Origin: Incurvaria masculella
Lineage: Eukaryota > Arthropoda > Insecta > Lepidoptera > Incurvariidae
Direction: 5' to 3'
Assembly: GCA_946894095.1 (NCBI GenBank)
Contig: OX335664.1
Span: forward strand, 11,396,001 to 11,460,000
DNA length: 64,000 bases
Part shown: positions 20,866-30,292 of the stretch, piece by piece
Layout of the letters: the number at the start of each line of letters is the position of its first letter
How positions within the stretch are numbered: position 1 is the stretch's first letter
Translations under genes and position numbers: made by a program
The notes under the pieces: generated by a model
Seen by the model: the letters and a program-made list of their open reading frames with translations, nothing else
The model's database searches: none
What the model was told of the DNA's origin: nothing

Positions 20866-21739
20866 TTAATTTACAATACCACTCTCCTGCAATTCTTCAA
20901 TGATAGAAATTATTTCATTATCTACCCCGGTATTGCCAGCGTCTCGGGAAGCTATTAATAAACGGAGACGGTCAACTAATTCATTTGGGTCATCCCAATA
21001 AACAAAATCAGTATTTTTTTTAAGTTTTTTCATAAAAGGTAATCCTTCCCCTTCAAAACTTATAGAACGTTTGAATAGTGGTCTTATTATATTACAATAT
21101 TTAAAACCTTTATTGCTCTTAATCGGCTTTTTCGCATTGAAGTCTCTTCTATGTGCATTCGTTTCCAGTAATATTTGTTTATATTTTGATTTGTCTTCAG
21201 GTTTAACTTTGTTCAGATCGGGTTTATTTTTAAACAGTAGTATAAGCCCGGCGACATTTCTACTGTCAAACTACCAACATTTAAATTTTTGTCATCAAAT
21301 TCTACACGATGCCTTCCAATCATTGTTTTACCACTCTCGTTTCTTACACCGAATGGAATATTTTGCTTTGAAAATGACGTTTGATTGTTCAAAACAGTTT
21401 CATCTAACGATACTGCCGAAGTGTCATGGTAACTTGAATGAGGGGATTCAAAAATTGTTTCATCAATTTGTTTTTCTGAATCATAATACAAATCAGAATC
21501 TTCACTACCACTTAGGGAAGACTTAGAATCATCATTGTTTTCGCTTTTAATATTACTAGTATTATTTTTTACTTGAACCGTGGATGTTTTTACCAACTGC
21601 TGCAATGGTTCGGTCACTGGTTTAAATATTTCATGCAAAATATTATCGTTATATTTTTTTTATCTCTCATGTGATCTATTTTCTTCTTCACGGAACGAAC
21701 TGATTTTATAATTTCTTTTTTTAAAACATCGTTCTCCAT
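20866..21739 (-). pseudogene. Conserved Polinton gene of unknown function, two frameshifts
   Basis: Three frame segments line up as one gene: a 5' segment from ATG 21739 (MENDVLKKEIIKSVRS), a middle segment open 21638-21213 with an acidic serine-rich part and a conserved-looking VEMSPGL end, and a 3' segment to the stop at 20866 ending in a helix-rich block (NELVDRLRLLIASRDAG). The first break lies in a run of eight A near 21648, the second near 21245 after MSPGL; one added base at each would restore the frame. Its position beside the ATPase gene suggests a virion or packaging role, but I do not know its function. Decay and base-calling error are both possible. Confidence 0.7.
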
Positions 21740-21807
21740 TTCGCTTGAACACAACCTTCATAAGCAAAATTTATCAAACAAATGAAGTCTGGTACATAAA
21801 ATGTATT

Positions 21808-22497
21808 TTATGTATCAGGAATAACAAATGTATCAAACTTTTTTCGATACATACCATTGTTACGAGAGCATTCTTTATTGATTACTAAGAAGTTAAATGG
21901 TTCCAACCAAATTTTAGCACACATTTCTTTAAACACACTCCAAGACATATCAGAGCTAACATGCTCGTTATATGCATGCTTTAAATTTATATCATCTTGT
22001 TTAAAAAGTATTATTAAATTTGCATTATCAAGAATTAACTGTTTAGGTATTTTTGAATACGTTTGATTCAAATAAAAACAATCAATTTGTCTATGCCTGC
22101 CCATTGCAAAATAATTTCTAATGTTATCTTGTTTTTCACATGCCACATCATCAAATATTATTATCGAGTTAGGAAAAGATTGAATGGGATCTAATACTGC
22201 TTCATTGGTTTCAAACTCGTAGAAACTTATCTCTGGTACGTTATTTAATACTCTCTCTAAGAATATATACTTGGGCTGAAAACTTGTTTTAGAGTATAGA
22301 TAAACGTTTGAATATTTTAATCCATTTTCATGAATAAGTAATCCTACAATTAGGTTAGTTTTCCCACAGTTTGATGGTCCACATACGATACATCTGATTG
22401 TATTAGGCAGCAAACTCCCATGTCTATTAATATTGCTTTCTGCCTCACAGCGAATATTTTCTAAACTAAGTGTGTGAGACTGCTTAACAAACTTCAT
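21808..22497 (-). CDS. Polinton packaging ATPase (FtsK/HerA, A32-like)
   Basis: 229 residues, intact. Walker A is GPSNCGKT (40-47), Walker B is IIIFDDV (112-118), followed by an arginine-finger-like region (GRHRQIDCFYLNQTYSK). The length is usual for Polinton and polintovirus packaging ATPases, which pump DNA into the capsid. A short RTE retrotransposon fragment lies directly upstream of the ATG, so the original leader and promoter of this gene may have been changed. Confidence 0.9.
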   Translation of the reverse strand: MKFVKQSHTLSLENIRCEAESNINRHGSLLPNTIRCIVCGPSNCGKTNLIVGLLIHENGLKYSNVYLYSKTSFQPKYIFLERVLNNVPEISFYEFETNEAVLDPIQSFPNSIIIFDDVACEKQDNIRNYFAMGRHRQIDCFYLNQTYSKIPKQLILDNANLIILFKQDDINLKHAYNEHVSSDMSWSVFKEMCAKIWLEPFNFLVINKECSRNNGMYRKKFDTFVIPDT

Positions 22498-22670
22498 TGC
22501 TGGATGGATGAATCGGGGATGTATGTTGCTCTTTAAAAAAAACCACCGAATGGATGTTGATGAATCTTCATAGTAATATAGGCTATTATTTATAACGATG
22601 ACTATAGAAAAATATTAGCCAAAGATATACGACATTGACCTGAGCGGAGCCGGGTACATCAGCTAGTAAT
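22498..22670. repeat. 3' fragment of an RTE-like non-LTR retrotransposon
   Basis: The segment ends GAGCGGAGCCGGGTACATC, then AGCTAGT and an A/T-rich tail at about 22,660-22,675. I recognise this as the typical 3' terminus of lepidopteran RTE-type elements. It is 5' truncated, as usual. It begins within a few bases of the ATPase start codon. Confidence 0.5.
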
Positions 22671-22932
22671 AAATAATTTTATGCTCCCAACCTGTTTATA
22701 TACCTATGCAGGGACCTATAGAAAGAAACAAAATATTTTTTACTGAAATCAGTTCGTTAATGTGTGTGATACAGGTGTTCAAGTAGGTGCTCGCTCGCGA
22801 TGACTCGTTAGAGCCTTGACAAGTTTCGACATGATTGTTGGAGTCAGCAAATAATGCTAATATGCACATTCACCTGCATGCGATTTTTTCTCATTTTAGT
22901 TTTGGCTTTCCAGTCCGTCAGGCGTCCTCATC

Positions 22933-23382
22933 ATGTCTGTAAGTGTAAATATTTTTTTGAACAATGAATTAAAATTAATTGCAACCTCTAATATTAAAAA
23001 AAATTCTAAACATGAACTTCTGTTTCAGATGTTTGACCAGGGCAGCTCCAAAAGCGTGACACTTCAAACATCAAACGATATTTTTAAAGACCTGAAGCGA
23101 AACCAAGGAAATCAAAATGGAAGAAAGCGGAAAACGATGACACCAGCGATAAAGAAGCCTCAATTTTCCAACTTCGTTATGGGGCCCAGTCAATCTCAAG
23201 GAAGGCACCTAATAAAAATTCAAGTTTATGACTTGATATATGAAGGATTGGGTGACTATTCGGAGCGGCAGGCGGCTCAAGCTCAATATGTTGCTCAAGG
23301 ACACTACGACGAAATTATGAGTTTATGTGAAAATATTATAAATAAAATTTCAAAAGAGTGTATCTCTGCAGATTGTATTTAA
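22933..23382 (+). CDS. Plus-strand Polinton gene, probable 90-bp intron
   Basis: An unrecognised gene opposite to most others. The ORF of 149 codons contains a perfect-looking intron: donor GTAAGT at 22939 directly after ATGTCT, acceptor TGTTTCAG ending at 23028. The intron is 90 bp with no stop, so both spliced (about 119 residues) and unspliced (149) forms stay open. The spliced product is basic in its first half (RKRKTMTP) and helical in its second half. An AATAAA signal lies at about 23432. It is convergent with DNA polymerase B, with a MITE between them. No family assigned. Confidence 0.6.
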   Translation: MSVSVNIFLNNELKLIATSNIKKNSKHELLFQMFDQGSSKSVTLQTSNDIFKDLKRNQGNQNGRKRKTMTPAIKKPQFSNFVMGPSQSQGRHLIKIQVYDLIYEGLGDYSERQAAQAQYVAQGHYDEIMSLCENIINKISKECISADCI

Positions 23383-23574
23383 AATAGAAATAAGACTTTA
23401 ATTGTTATGCTTGATTTAAAAAAAAGGTAATAAATAAAACACATTCATAGTTACACTATTGTTGATTTTTATTTCAAACTTATCCTTTTATTCGTATACA
23501 TGTTAACATAATTCAAAATATAGTAACAAAAAATTTAATCAGCATGATTAAAAACGTAACAGTCGCTTAATTAA

Positions 23575-23945
23575 GGCCCTGACAACACCTGAATGCCTTC
23601 AGTTCTGTAATGGCGTAAGTAAAACCACATTTTATTATTTTTAAAAATGACTACAACTTATTTTGAAATTTCAAAAAGATGAAAGAAGTATTGATGGTCT
23701 AGCTATCTTTTAAACTTATAATTGTAAATATCTAACGCTCCAATTCTTTGTTCAAACTTTTTTAGTAAATTTTTATGCATACTTGCCTACCTTGTAAAAT
23801 CAAAGCATCAGATCATTAAAGTTTTGTCTTTGAATACATATTTACTTTTTTGATTTTCAAAATTTGTTGTAGTTATTTTTAAAATTAATAAAATGTTTCA
23901 CTAACGCCCTTACAGAACTGAATGCAATTAGGTGTTGTCAGCCCC
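23575..23945. mobile_element. piggyBac-type MITE with TTAA duplications
   Basis: 371 bp bounded by TTAA at 23571-23574 and 23946-23949. The ends are inverted copies over about 45 bp (both contain CTGACAACACCT and TTCAGTTCTGTAA). The interior is A/T rich with no reading frame. TTAA duplication and terminal repeats fit a non-autonomous piggyBac-like element; the outermost bases (GGCCCTGAC against GGGGCTGAC) differ slightly. Confidence 0.75.
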
Positions 23946-23985
23946 TTAAGGTTTACACACCTTGAGGTACTAAAGTTTCACAACA

Positions 23986-26900
23986 TCAAAACATGGTTCT
24001 TATATGACCCCAAGGTAGAGTGTTATACCTTTGCCTCAAAAGTTGACGTTTATCGTCACACCTATTTAATACAGATTTGTTAATTTCTTGTGTGTACAGT
24101 TGATGATTATATGACCTGATGGTATACATCTTACGTTGCAATGACCCTTCACTGTGGAGAGCTTGCTTATATTCTTCTACAGAATTTTTTTTTGTAACTG
24201 CAGTGCTTATTCCTTTAGCCTTTTTTATTGATGCGCCTGTAGTATTTATACAATATAATTTGGCGCGTAGTCCTATAAATTGAGTTATAATTTCCCCCCC
24301 TAATTCATCTTTAAATAATCCAGGAACTTTCATATTTTTCTGTGCAATACCATATACATTGTCCGTAGGAAAATTGCTTGTGTCAAAATAACGTAATTTC
24401 TTTTTTAAATCCATATAAAAGTCGTCAGTATACACATGGTACAGTAGGCTATCTGTATCCGTATAGCACAATTTAATTTTGTCGCTGTACATCTTTTTCA
24501 TAACACAGTAATGAAATTTATATAAATGTGATTTTGACAACTCCAGAACTGTAAATCCTATGTATATGGGTCTATCTAATAAAACTTCTGTTGGGTGTAT
24601 TTGAATGGCGGCTAGATTTTCAGAAAAAATTGAAATGTTTTTAAAGTTTGGCAGAGAAATCATTTTTTCTGCGCCGATCATTTTGTTTGTAATATTTGAT
24701 TCATCGTCCCAAACGTTAACCAACTTTACAGATGCCTGATTACGTTTATTTTCAATAGTTTTTCCGAAAATAGCATTATTAAATAATTTAAAATTATCCT
24801 TTTCAAAATCAGACTTTGCCGATTGTCGCAGTGAAGTATTTAATTCAATATACTTTCTAAGAAAATATTCCTGCCTAAACTCTAAAACTCTATACATTTT
24901 CTTTAGAAGTAGTCCATTGCTAACGCATGCTTTTAAATGAACGTAATGAATAATATATTTAGTTTTATCATATAAGTTAGCGATCAACTTTGGATGCTTA
25001 CTGCCTATAGGCGCAAATTTTTCAGGAGCGAATGGTAAGTCTGCGTGAGAATCGTGCAGTTCACTAGGATAACTCATATCAACTTCAAGTATATACCCGA
25101 TGTCAGAGTCATCAGGCACTGAAAGAATATCCAAAGATTTAATTTCATTATCTTCAAGAAATCTAAAGTGAGATATTGGCAGTTTCATCATCATTGCAAA
25201 TCCGTACAAATTATTACAATCGAGGTAATTCAAAAAACTAGATAACTTATCTTTATCAAAATCAGGCAGGTATTTGTTATTTGCTTCCGCGTAGCGTAAA
25301 ACACACTGAGCCAATCCACCGCGCACACCTTTCTCTATAAAATCGTAAATTTCCAAATCACTGATTAATTCTAATTTTACTTTCGTATATAATAGCATAG
25401 CATTCCAACTAAGTCCGGGAGAAGAAACAAAATATGCCGGGTCAAGCTTATAAAAATGTAAACTCATGTTTCTGAAATTTTCAAATACATCACATAATAA
25501 TAACACATCACACTTCAAGTATAGATCAGTATATTCACCAATATTACGGATATTAAAACTGCTCCATACTCTCCTCGCATGGTCATAATCACTCTGTGAA
25601 ATGTGAGATGAAGTTAATTGATTAAAAAATGCGTCATGATTCGGTAAGTTACATTCATCGTATCGTTCATGAGAGTTCATGTAATCATATGGGTACACTC
25701 CTTTACAGCGTATAAACTCAAATAATTGTTTATCAGGAAACTCTTTTTTTAAATGAACAAACTCATTCGTATTTAAACTTTTACTTAGTTTGTCTAAGCT
25801 TGAACTCAGAAATTTAAAGGAGTCAATGAATTTTAGTTGAGCATATCGTTGTTTGTCAATATGTATGTACTTTGTAAAAGATATATAGTTCTCCTTATTT
25901 TTTGGAATAATTTTTATTTCTCCCTTTGTTTTACCCAATTCTGTTATGAATAAATGACTGTCGTACCCGGATAAATTATGAAATAAAATCGGAATAAAGG
26001 GGCATGTTTTGTAATTTAAATTGCATTGATTGTGTGCAGCACCTCTAAAATCTCCAGTTAAATGATCATGATCCGCTACACAGTCACCAAATAAGAGATT
26101 ATTACAGATATGACATCGCTCAGTTTCCTCAAAATACTTTTTTTGTTCTTCAGTTAAAGGTTTCATAGGTATAACCTGGTTAAGAATGTTTTGAAGTCGT
26201 ACAACATCTTTTATTATTTTTTTCACGAATATTTCAACGCAATCTATTCCTCTATACGTTACAAACTTATTGAGTTCCGGTTTGGCGGGAGAACAAATAT
26301 AGTAAGCGAAACATGAAGGTTCATGAACGTTGAGGCGCTCAGTTCGTTCAGTTTTGTTGCTTTCAGAGCTTGTACATTGTCTCAGTATACTTTCAAAGTC
26401 TGCGTATATGACTACTGGTATTCTTTGAGTTCTTTCATAGTGTTGAAATTGTAATACACTGTTTTCGTCGGGCAGTACAGTACGAATTTTTGCACAATTG
26501 TGAGCATTTAATTTAATTTCTGTGGGAAATGTTAGTAAACACTCATCGCACAACAATAGTCTTGATTTACTTCGTGTTATTTGTTTTCGCACCAACCGCG
26601 CCAAATTTTTTATTAGGCAAAAATGTCCCTTCCCCTCATTTTCAATATAGAGCAAATTGACATGATCTGGTTTTCTGTTTTCTGTTAAATACAGAGGACC
26701 TGTCACTATTTGATTTTTTTTGAGACCATAAACATTAACACTAATGTTTGGGTTATTTTCTTCAAATATTTTGATATCCTGAAAAGATGGAGGAAATGAC
26801 ATCCCATTTGTACAAAGTATGGTTGAGTAATGTGGGTAGCAAGATACTCTGCTCACATTACGGCTTACTGGATACATGTGAGCGATTATACTCCACAAAA

Positions 26901-27369
26901 AGCAGCATTCATCGTTGACATTTCTAATATTGACGCAGCTTTTAGTGCGTGCAATACAATCCGGTAAGTCTATGTAGGAACCGCCTCTTAGAGGGCAGTA
27001 TTTATTTATATTCACTTCGATATGACTAATGGTTTCAAGAGCCCAGCCCGATTCACGCTCTTCGAATTCAGAAACTTTTAAATTCAACTTTTCACTGGAT
27101 TCCGTTAGAAATGATGATAAATCGGAATTCTTAAATATTTTTGTATATTTTGTATTGAAAGACTTCAAAGCTCTTTCACCGCTCTGAGGGAGTGTAAAAT
27201 ATGCAAACAACTCAAAATTTACTTTTAATGATGTATGTTTAGAAAGACTGATGTCAATTAATGTTTCAGCTTGTGAACTAACTTCTTTCAAAAAATTCAA
27301 TGGAAGAACATGATCATTTAATGGATTAATACGATAGCTTCTTAACCTATTTTTAAAGGCACAAAACAT
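23986..27369 (-). CDS. Protein-primed family B DNA polymerase of Polinton
   Basis: A complete 1,127-residue ORF. Exonuclease motifs are YADFESI (about 322), HNLSGYDSH (about 464) and YLKCD (about 617). Polymerase motifs are YLDCNNLYG (A, about 715), FNNAIFGKT (B, about 863) and YTDTDSLLY (C, about 969) with the catalytic Asp pair. Between the first exonuclease motifs lies a zinc/HNH-like block (CHIC near 419, DHDHLTGDFRG near 433, CNLNY). An N-terminal region near 150-180 has a conserved NDECCFLWS. This is the replication enzyme of the element, which initiates from a terminal protein at the inverted repeats. No stop or frameshift is visible in 3.4 kb. Confidence 0.95.
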   Translation of the reverse strand: MFCAFKNRLRSYRINPLNDHVLPLNFLKEVSSQAETLIDISLSKHTSLKVNFELFAYFTLPQSGERALKSFNTKYTKIFKNSDLSSFLTESSEKLNLKVSEFEERESGWALETISHIEVNINKYCPLRGGSYIDLPDCIARTKSCVNIRNVNDECCFLWSIIAHMYPVSRNVSRVSCYPHYSTILCTNGMSFPPSFQDIKIFEENNPNISVNVYGLKKNQIVTGPLYLTENRKPDHVNLLYIENEGKGHFCLIKNLARLVRKQITRSKSRLLLCDECLLTFPTEIKLNAHNCAKIRTVLPDENSVLQFQHYERTQRIPVVIYADFESILRQCTSSESNKTERTERLNVHEPSCFAYYICSPAKPELNKFVTYRGIDCVEIFVKKIIKDVVRLQNILNQVIPMKPLTEEQKKYFEETERCHICNNLLFGDCVADHDHLTGDFRGAAHNQCNLNYKTCPFIPILFHNLSGYDSHLFITELGKTKGEIKIIPKNKENYISFTKYIHIDKQRYAQLKFIDSFKFLSSSLDKLSKSLNTNEFVHLKKEFPDKQLFEFIRCKGVYPYDYMNSHERYDECNLPNHDAFFNQLTSSHISQSDYDHARRVWSSFNIRNIGEYTDLYLKCDVLLLCDVFENFRNMSLHFYKLDPAYFVSSPGLSWNAMLLYTKVKLELISDLEIYDFIEKGVRGGLAQCVLRYAEANNKYLPDFDKDKLSSFLNYLDCNNLYGFAMMMKLPISHFRFLEDNEIKSLDILSVPDDSDIGYILEVDMSYPSELHDSHADLPFAPEKFAPIGSKHPKLIANLYDKTKYIIHYVHLKACVSNGLLLKKMYRVLEFRQEYFLRKYIELNTSLRQSAKSDFEKDNFKLFNNAIFGKTIENKRNQASVKLVNVWDDESNITNKMIGAEKMISLPNFKNISIFSENLAAIQIHPTEVLLDRPIYIGFTVLELSKSHLYKFHYCVMKKMYSDKIKLCYTDTDSLLYHVYTDDFYMDLKKKLRYFDTSNFPTDNVYGIAQKNMKVPGLFKDELGGEIITQFIGLRAKLYCINTTGASIKKAKGISTAVTKKNSVEEYKQALHSEGSLQRKMYTIRSYNHQLYTQEINKSVLNRCDDKRQLLRQRYNTLPWGHIRTMF

Positions 27370-27413
27370 CTTTTAATATTAGCTTCAATATGTTTTCTTT
27401 AACCACTTATCAA

Positions 27414-27671
27414 TTAATCGCATCTCATAGTAGGTTTAGCGTTTTCAAACTCCACACGCTGTATGGAGACGAACTTAGTCAAGTTACCCCAAGCGTCTCC
27501 TCCTTCGTCGACGCGTGTTTTCAGGGTCAGCAGCGAGTACTTCCAGCGCTCAAGAGGTGCTACCTTCTTGATGTCTGCAGCCTCATATACCTTCACCTCG
27601 ACGAAATATCGACCTCTCTTGTCCGGATCCACCTGCAAAGCAAACCACCATGTAATTAGCGCAAATTTCAA

Positions 27672-27709
<38 letters not shown>

Positions 27710-28299
27710 TTGATATATATATATATATATATATAAGTCAGAACATAGTTAATAAAATATTGTATGTAGCAAAAATAAATATCTATAAGAACTTTGTTAA
27801 GATGGGTAGTTGCTAAAATTCCCTTATAACTTTCCTATTAATATAAAATTATAAAAACATAATTTTTGTTTGCAAAACCAGCATGTTTTTCACATGAATA
27901 AAATAAAATTAATACCTGTTTAGTGTATCCTCTACCCGTGCGTCGTGTTAGAGAACACAGCAACGAGGGTGGTGGAAGAACTTCACCATCGCTTTCAGAG
28001 TCGCGGTCATGGTGCTGTACCGGTGCGATAAGTTTACGTTGACGTTTGCGGGTGACGCTAGTGGAGGCACTGCTTCCACTCGCAGCAGTGGTTGCAGATA
28101 TGGTAGCCGTTTCGCGGGGTACCGATCGCTTGCAAGACTTATTTTTTGACGTCAGCGTAGACCCTCGCGTTTCGTCTTCACTATCTGTTCCAAACAGTTC
28201 ATAGATTTTGGTTTTCTTCTTTTTGGATATTGCCGTTGTTGTTGTTGTATCTTCATCTGAAGCGAAAGGGTTCCTGATGTTAGAACTCCTGCAATTCAT
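27414..28299 (-). CDS. Spliced acidic accessory gene at the right end of Polinton
   Basis: Two exons are supported: 27916-28299 (128 codons from ATG) and 27414-27632 (72 codons), joined in phase 0 by a GT (27915-27914) to AG (27634-27633) intron of 283 bp. The intron holds a long (TA)n tract. The first exon is low-complexity, rich in Ser, Thr, Lys and acidic residues with nuclear-signal-like KKKKTK and RKRQRK. The second exon looks folded (RGRYFVEVKVYEAADIKKV). A 5' non-coding exon may start at the promoter near 29122 and splice from GTATGT at about 29013 to the AG at about 28290, which would remove this ATG. I do not recognise the family; a regulatory nuclear protein is an inference. Confidence 0.55.
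27676..27736. repeat. (TA)n microsatellite inside the intron
   Basis: Two TA runs of about 13-15 units separated by AGTTGA, giving a near-perfect palindrome. Likely length-variable. Confidence 0.9.
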
Positions 28300-29118
28300 A
28301 AATTTTTATTTTAAGCAACTTTTAACGACAATTATTAGTATTATTGTAGGAATTTCAAACCCGTTGCGATTGATGAAATACCCAAAATAATAATCACTTT
28401 ATAAACAAGACGCGTTAAGGATTCAATACAAATGTTGTAGGCAATACTTATAATACAATTGATTGGAATCATCTGTGAGTCTCTCGTTAACATAATAAAA
28501 AAATATTTTTATTAAGTTTACAGCCAATAATCAATATACTAACAAGTATTTTCCGCAATTAATTAGGTCTTGCATTTTAAGAGTTGCAAGTACCTATTCA
28601 ATGCTAGCTATAACACAATCCGCGGAAAATGTTTGCTGTAAACAAACTTTTAAAGACAATGCATTAAGAAATGGAAGATAAAATTAGCATCAAATAAATC
28701 GAATACTATTGATCGGGCTAAGTCGCAGGCCCTGTTGCTTAGTGATAACGTTAAAGTAACGTCAACGTATAATTTAAATGCAACACTTTGTAATAGGAAA
28801 TTGCTTCTGAATGAAGCAAAATTGATTCTATACGTTCCACGAAAAAAGTTAAGTGTTTAATCAAACGTTAACTTAATTTTAACGTTGATTCTCTTCTTAC
28901 AACTGGGCCTTAGTCTTGTTTCGCGAGTCTGCACACTAATCGGTATAAGGGACCGATAGTGTACATCCAACAAGCATGCGGACAAGGTTCTATACAGTAA
29001 GGTACTTACATACTTGCGGTTATCGGCTGCTCGAAGCACTCGCTATATCTTCCACTATTATTACCACTTTTCGTACTTTGCACTTTTCACTTGATTCTTC
29101 ACTTCACTGCAGGACTTG
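28300..29118 (-). other. Leader or first-intron region of the accessory gene
   Basis: No convincing ORF. If the promoter at 29122 is real, this is 5' non-coding exon plus a first intron: a good donor (CGCAA then GTATGTAAGT) lies at about 29014-29005 and a possible acceptor (TTGCAG) at about 28290. Confidence 0.4.
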
Positions 29119-29154
29119 AACTGATAAATATTGAAGTCCAGTTCTGCTTTTATA
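29119..29154 (-). promoter_or_regulatory. Candidate minus-strand core promoter (TATA plus initiator)
   Basis: TATAAAAG at 29147-29154 and an arthropod initiator TCAGTT with its A at 29122, a spacing of 32 bases. It faces the accessory gene and polymerase gene. Confidence 0.5.
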
Positions 29155-30062
29155 ATGATTTTTTGTTAATGCGACAAATTCAATCGACCATTGACTTAGA
29201 TATGATGTGGTCATCATAAAATTCAAATAATGTACTATTCATATAATTATTTTAATGAAATACAAAATTAAATAGTATTTATACAATCTATATATCTATA
29301 TCTCTATACAAAATATACGATATACATTATATTTATCATAGTTATTCTGCACTTATTCATAATTCTTAATTCTCGTAAAAATATTTGATTAATCAGTAAA
29401 CACATCATAAACTTAACATATAAAATGTATTTTAAGTTTAATTGCTTTCGCAACATTTTCAGAATGCATTGTGTATTTCATTTCAATATTATCTTGTCCA
29501 CATTACTTTTAAGTCGTACGCAAAGTATGTGGAGTGAAAACCGAAACGGTTGTACGTGCTCAAGCAAACAAAATGAACATACAGAAATATTGTCTCACGC
29601 TAAGTTGACGATTCAACATTTCCTGTTCACGATAAACCTAGTGCACGTAGAAATATGACCAGGTTGTTATTTGCACCTGAGAGCTAATATGACAAATTTT
29701 GCATGGGAAAAATTATTGAAATGGGAATTAACAGTTTTAAATACATCCTATAAAAGCAATGTATATTGCAGTAATGCAATCAGTTTGTGACATTCTCTCA
29801 GTGAACAAGTGCACCTTCAAATTGTGAAATACCGAGTGAGTACATATTAAATATTATTTTATTTTTTTTCGATTACTTACAGAACCTTTTTACCACAAGT
29901 TTTTTAAATCGTATAATATGCCTGTAAGGTGGTAGAAACTAACTATTTTAACGTAGTAAACGAACATTTTGTTCGCTTACAGGATTACATTATTATAACA
30001 TACTTTTTGCACTAGGCTAGTTCACGCAGCCCTGTGCGGTAGCTAGATTGTAAATTAAGCTA
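29155..30062. other. Right-arm region of Polinton without a recognised gene
   Basis: Very A/T rich. One 77-codon plus-strand ORF (29425-29658) has no recognisable feature and I do not support it as a gene. The plus-strand promoter candidate is the only structured signal. Confidence 0.5.
29749..29786 (+). promoter_or_regulatory. Candidate plus-strand core promoter facing the terminal repeat
   Basis: TATAAAA at 29749 and ATCAGTT with A at 29782, 33 bases apart. A donor-like GTGAGT follows at about 29837 and an acceptor-like CTTACAG ends at about 29981. No gene is visible downstream before the element ends. Confidence 0.45.
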
Positions 30063-30250
30063 ACGGTGTCAGAATGTATAGAATGCAGTTAAACGATTAG
30101 GGATACTATACCACACGGATAGAATTGGGGCTTCCAGCTCTCTAACGATGTCAAAAATGTATAGAATAAAGTTAAACGATTAGGGATACTAGATCATACA
30201 AAGAGAATTGAGGCTTCCAGCTCATTTGAGCTGGATGCTCCAATTCTCTA
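30063..30250. repeat. Right terminal inverted repeat of Polinton
   Basis: Inverted complement of the first bases of the window. It holds at least two units of about 83 bp (AGAATT at 30121 and 30205). The outermost unit ends in a hairpin. The element probably ends near 30,250, but a mariner insertion 40 bp further on prevents reading a 6-bp target duplication. Confidence 0.75.
30203..30248. repeat. 22-bp-arm hairpin at the tip of the terminal repeat
   Basis: GAGAATTGAGGCTTCCAGCT and two more bases pair with the following inverted sequence (TGAGCTGGATGCTCCAATTC and two more), loop TT, with a few mismatches. It lies at the presumed terminus, where replication initiates. Confidence 0.7.
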
Positions 30251-30292
30251 CTACTCATATCTCCGTTAACACTCAAATCCTGTGGTCATATA

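Noticed and set aside
28857..29039. 60-codon minus-strand ORF
   Set aside because: It begins with GTG, has a stop just upstream and crosses a good splice donor; more likely part of a non-coding leader exon and intron.
29425..29658. 77-codon plus-strand ORF in the Polinton right arm
   Set aside because: A/T-rich, no recognisable motif, and the promoter candidate lies downstream of it.
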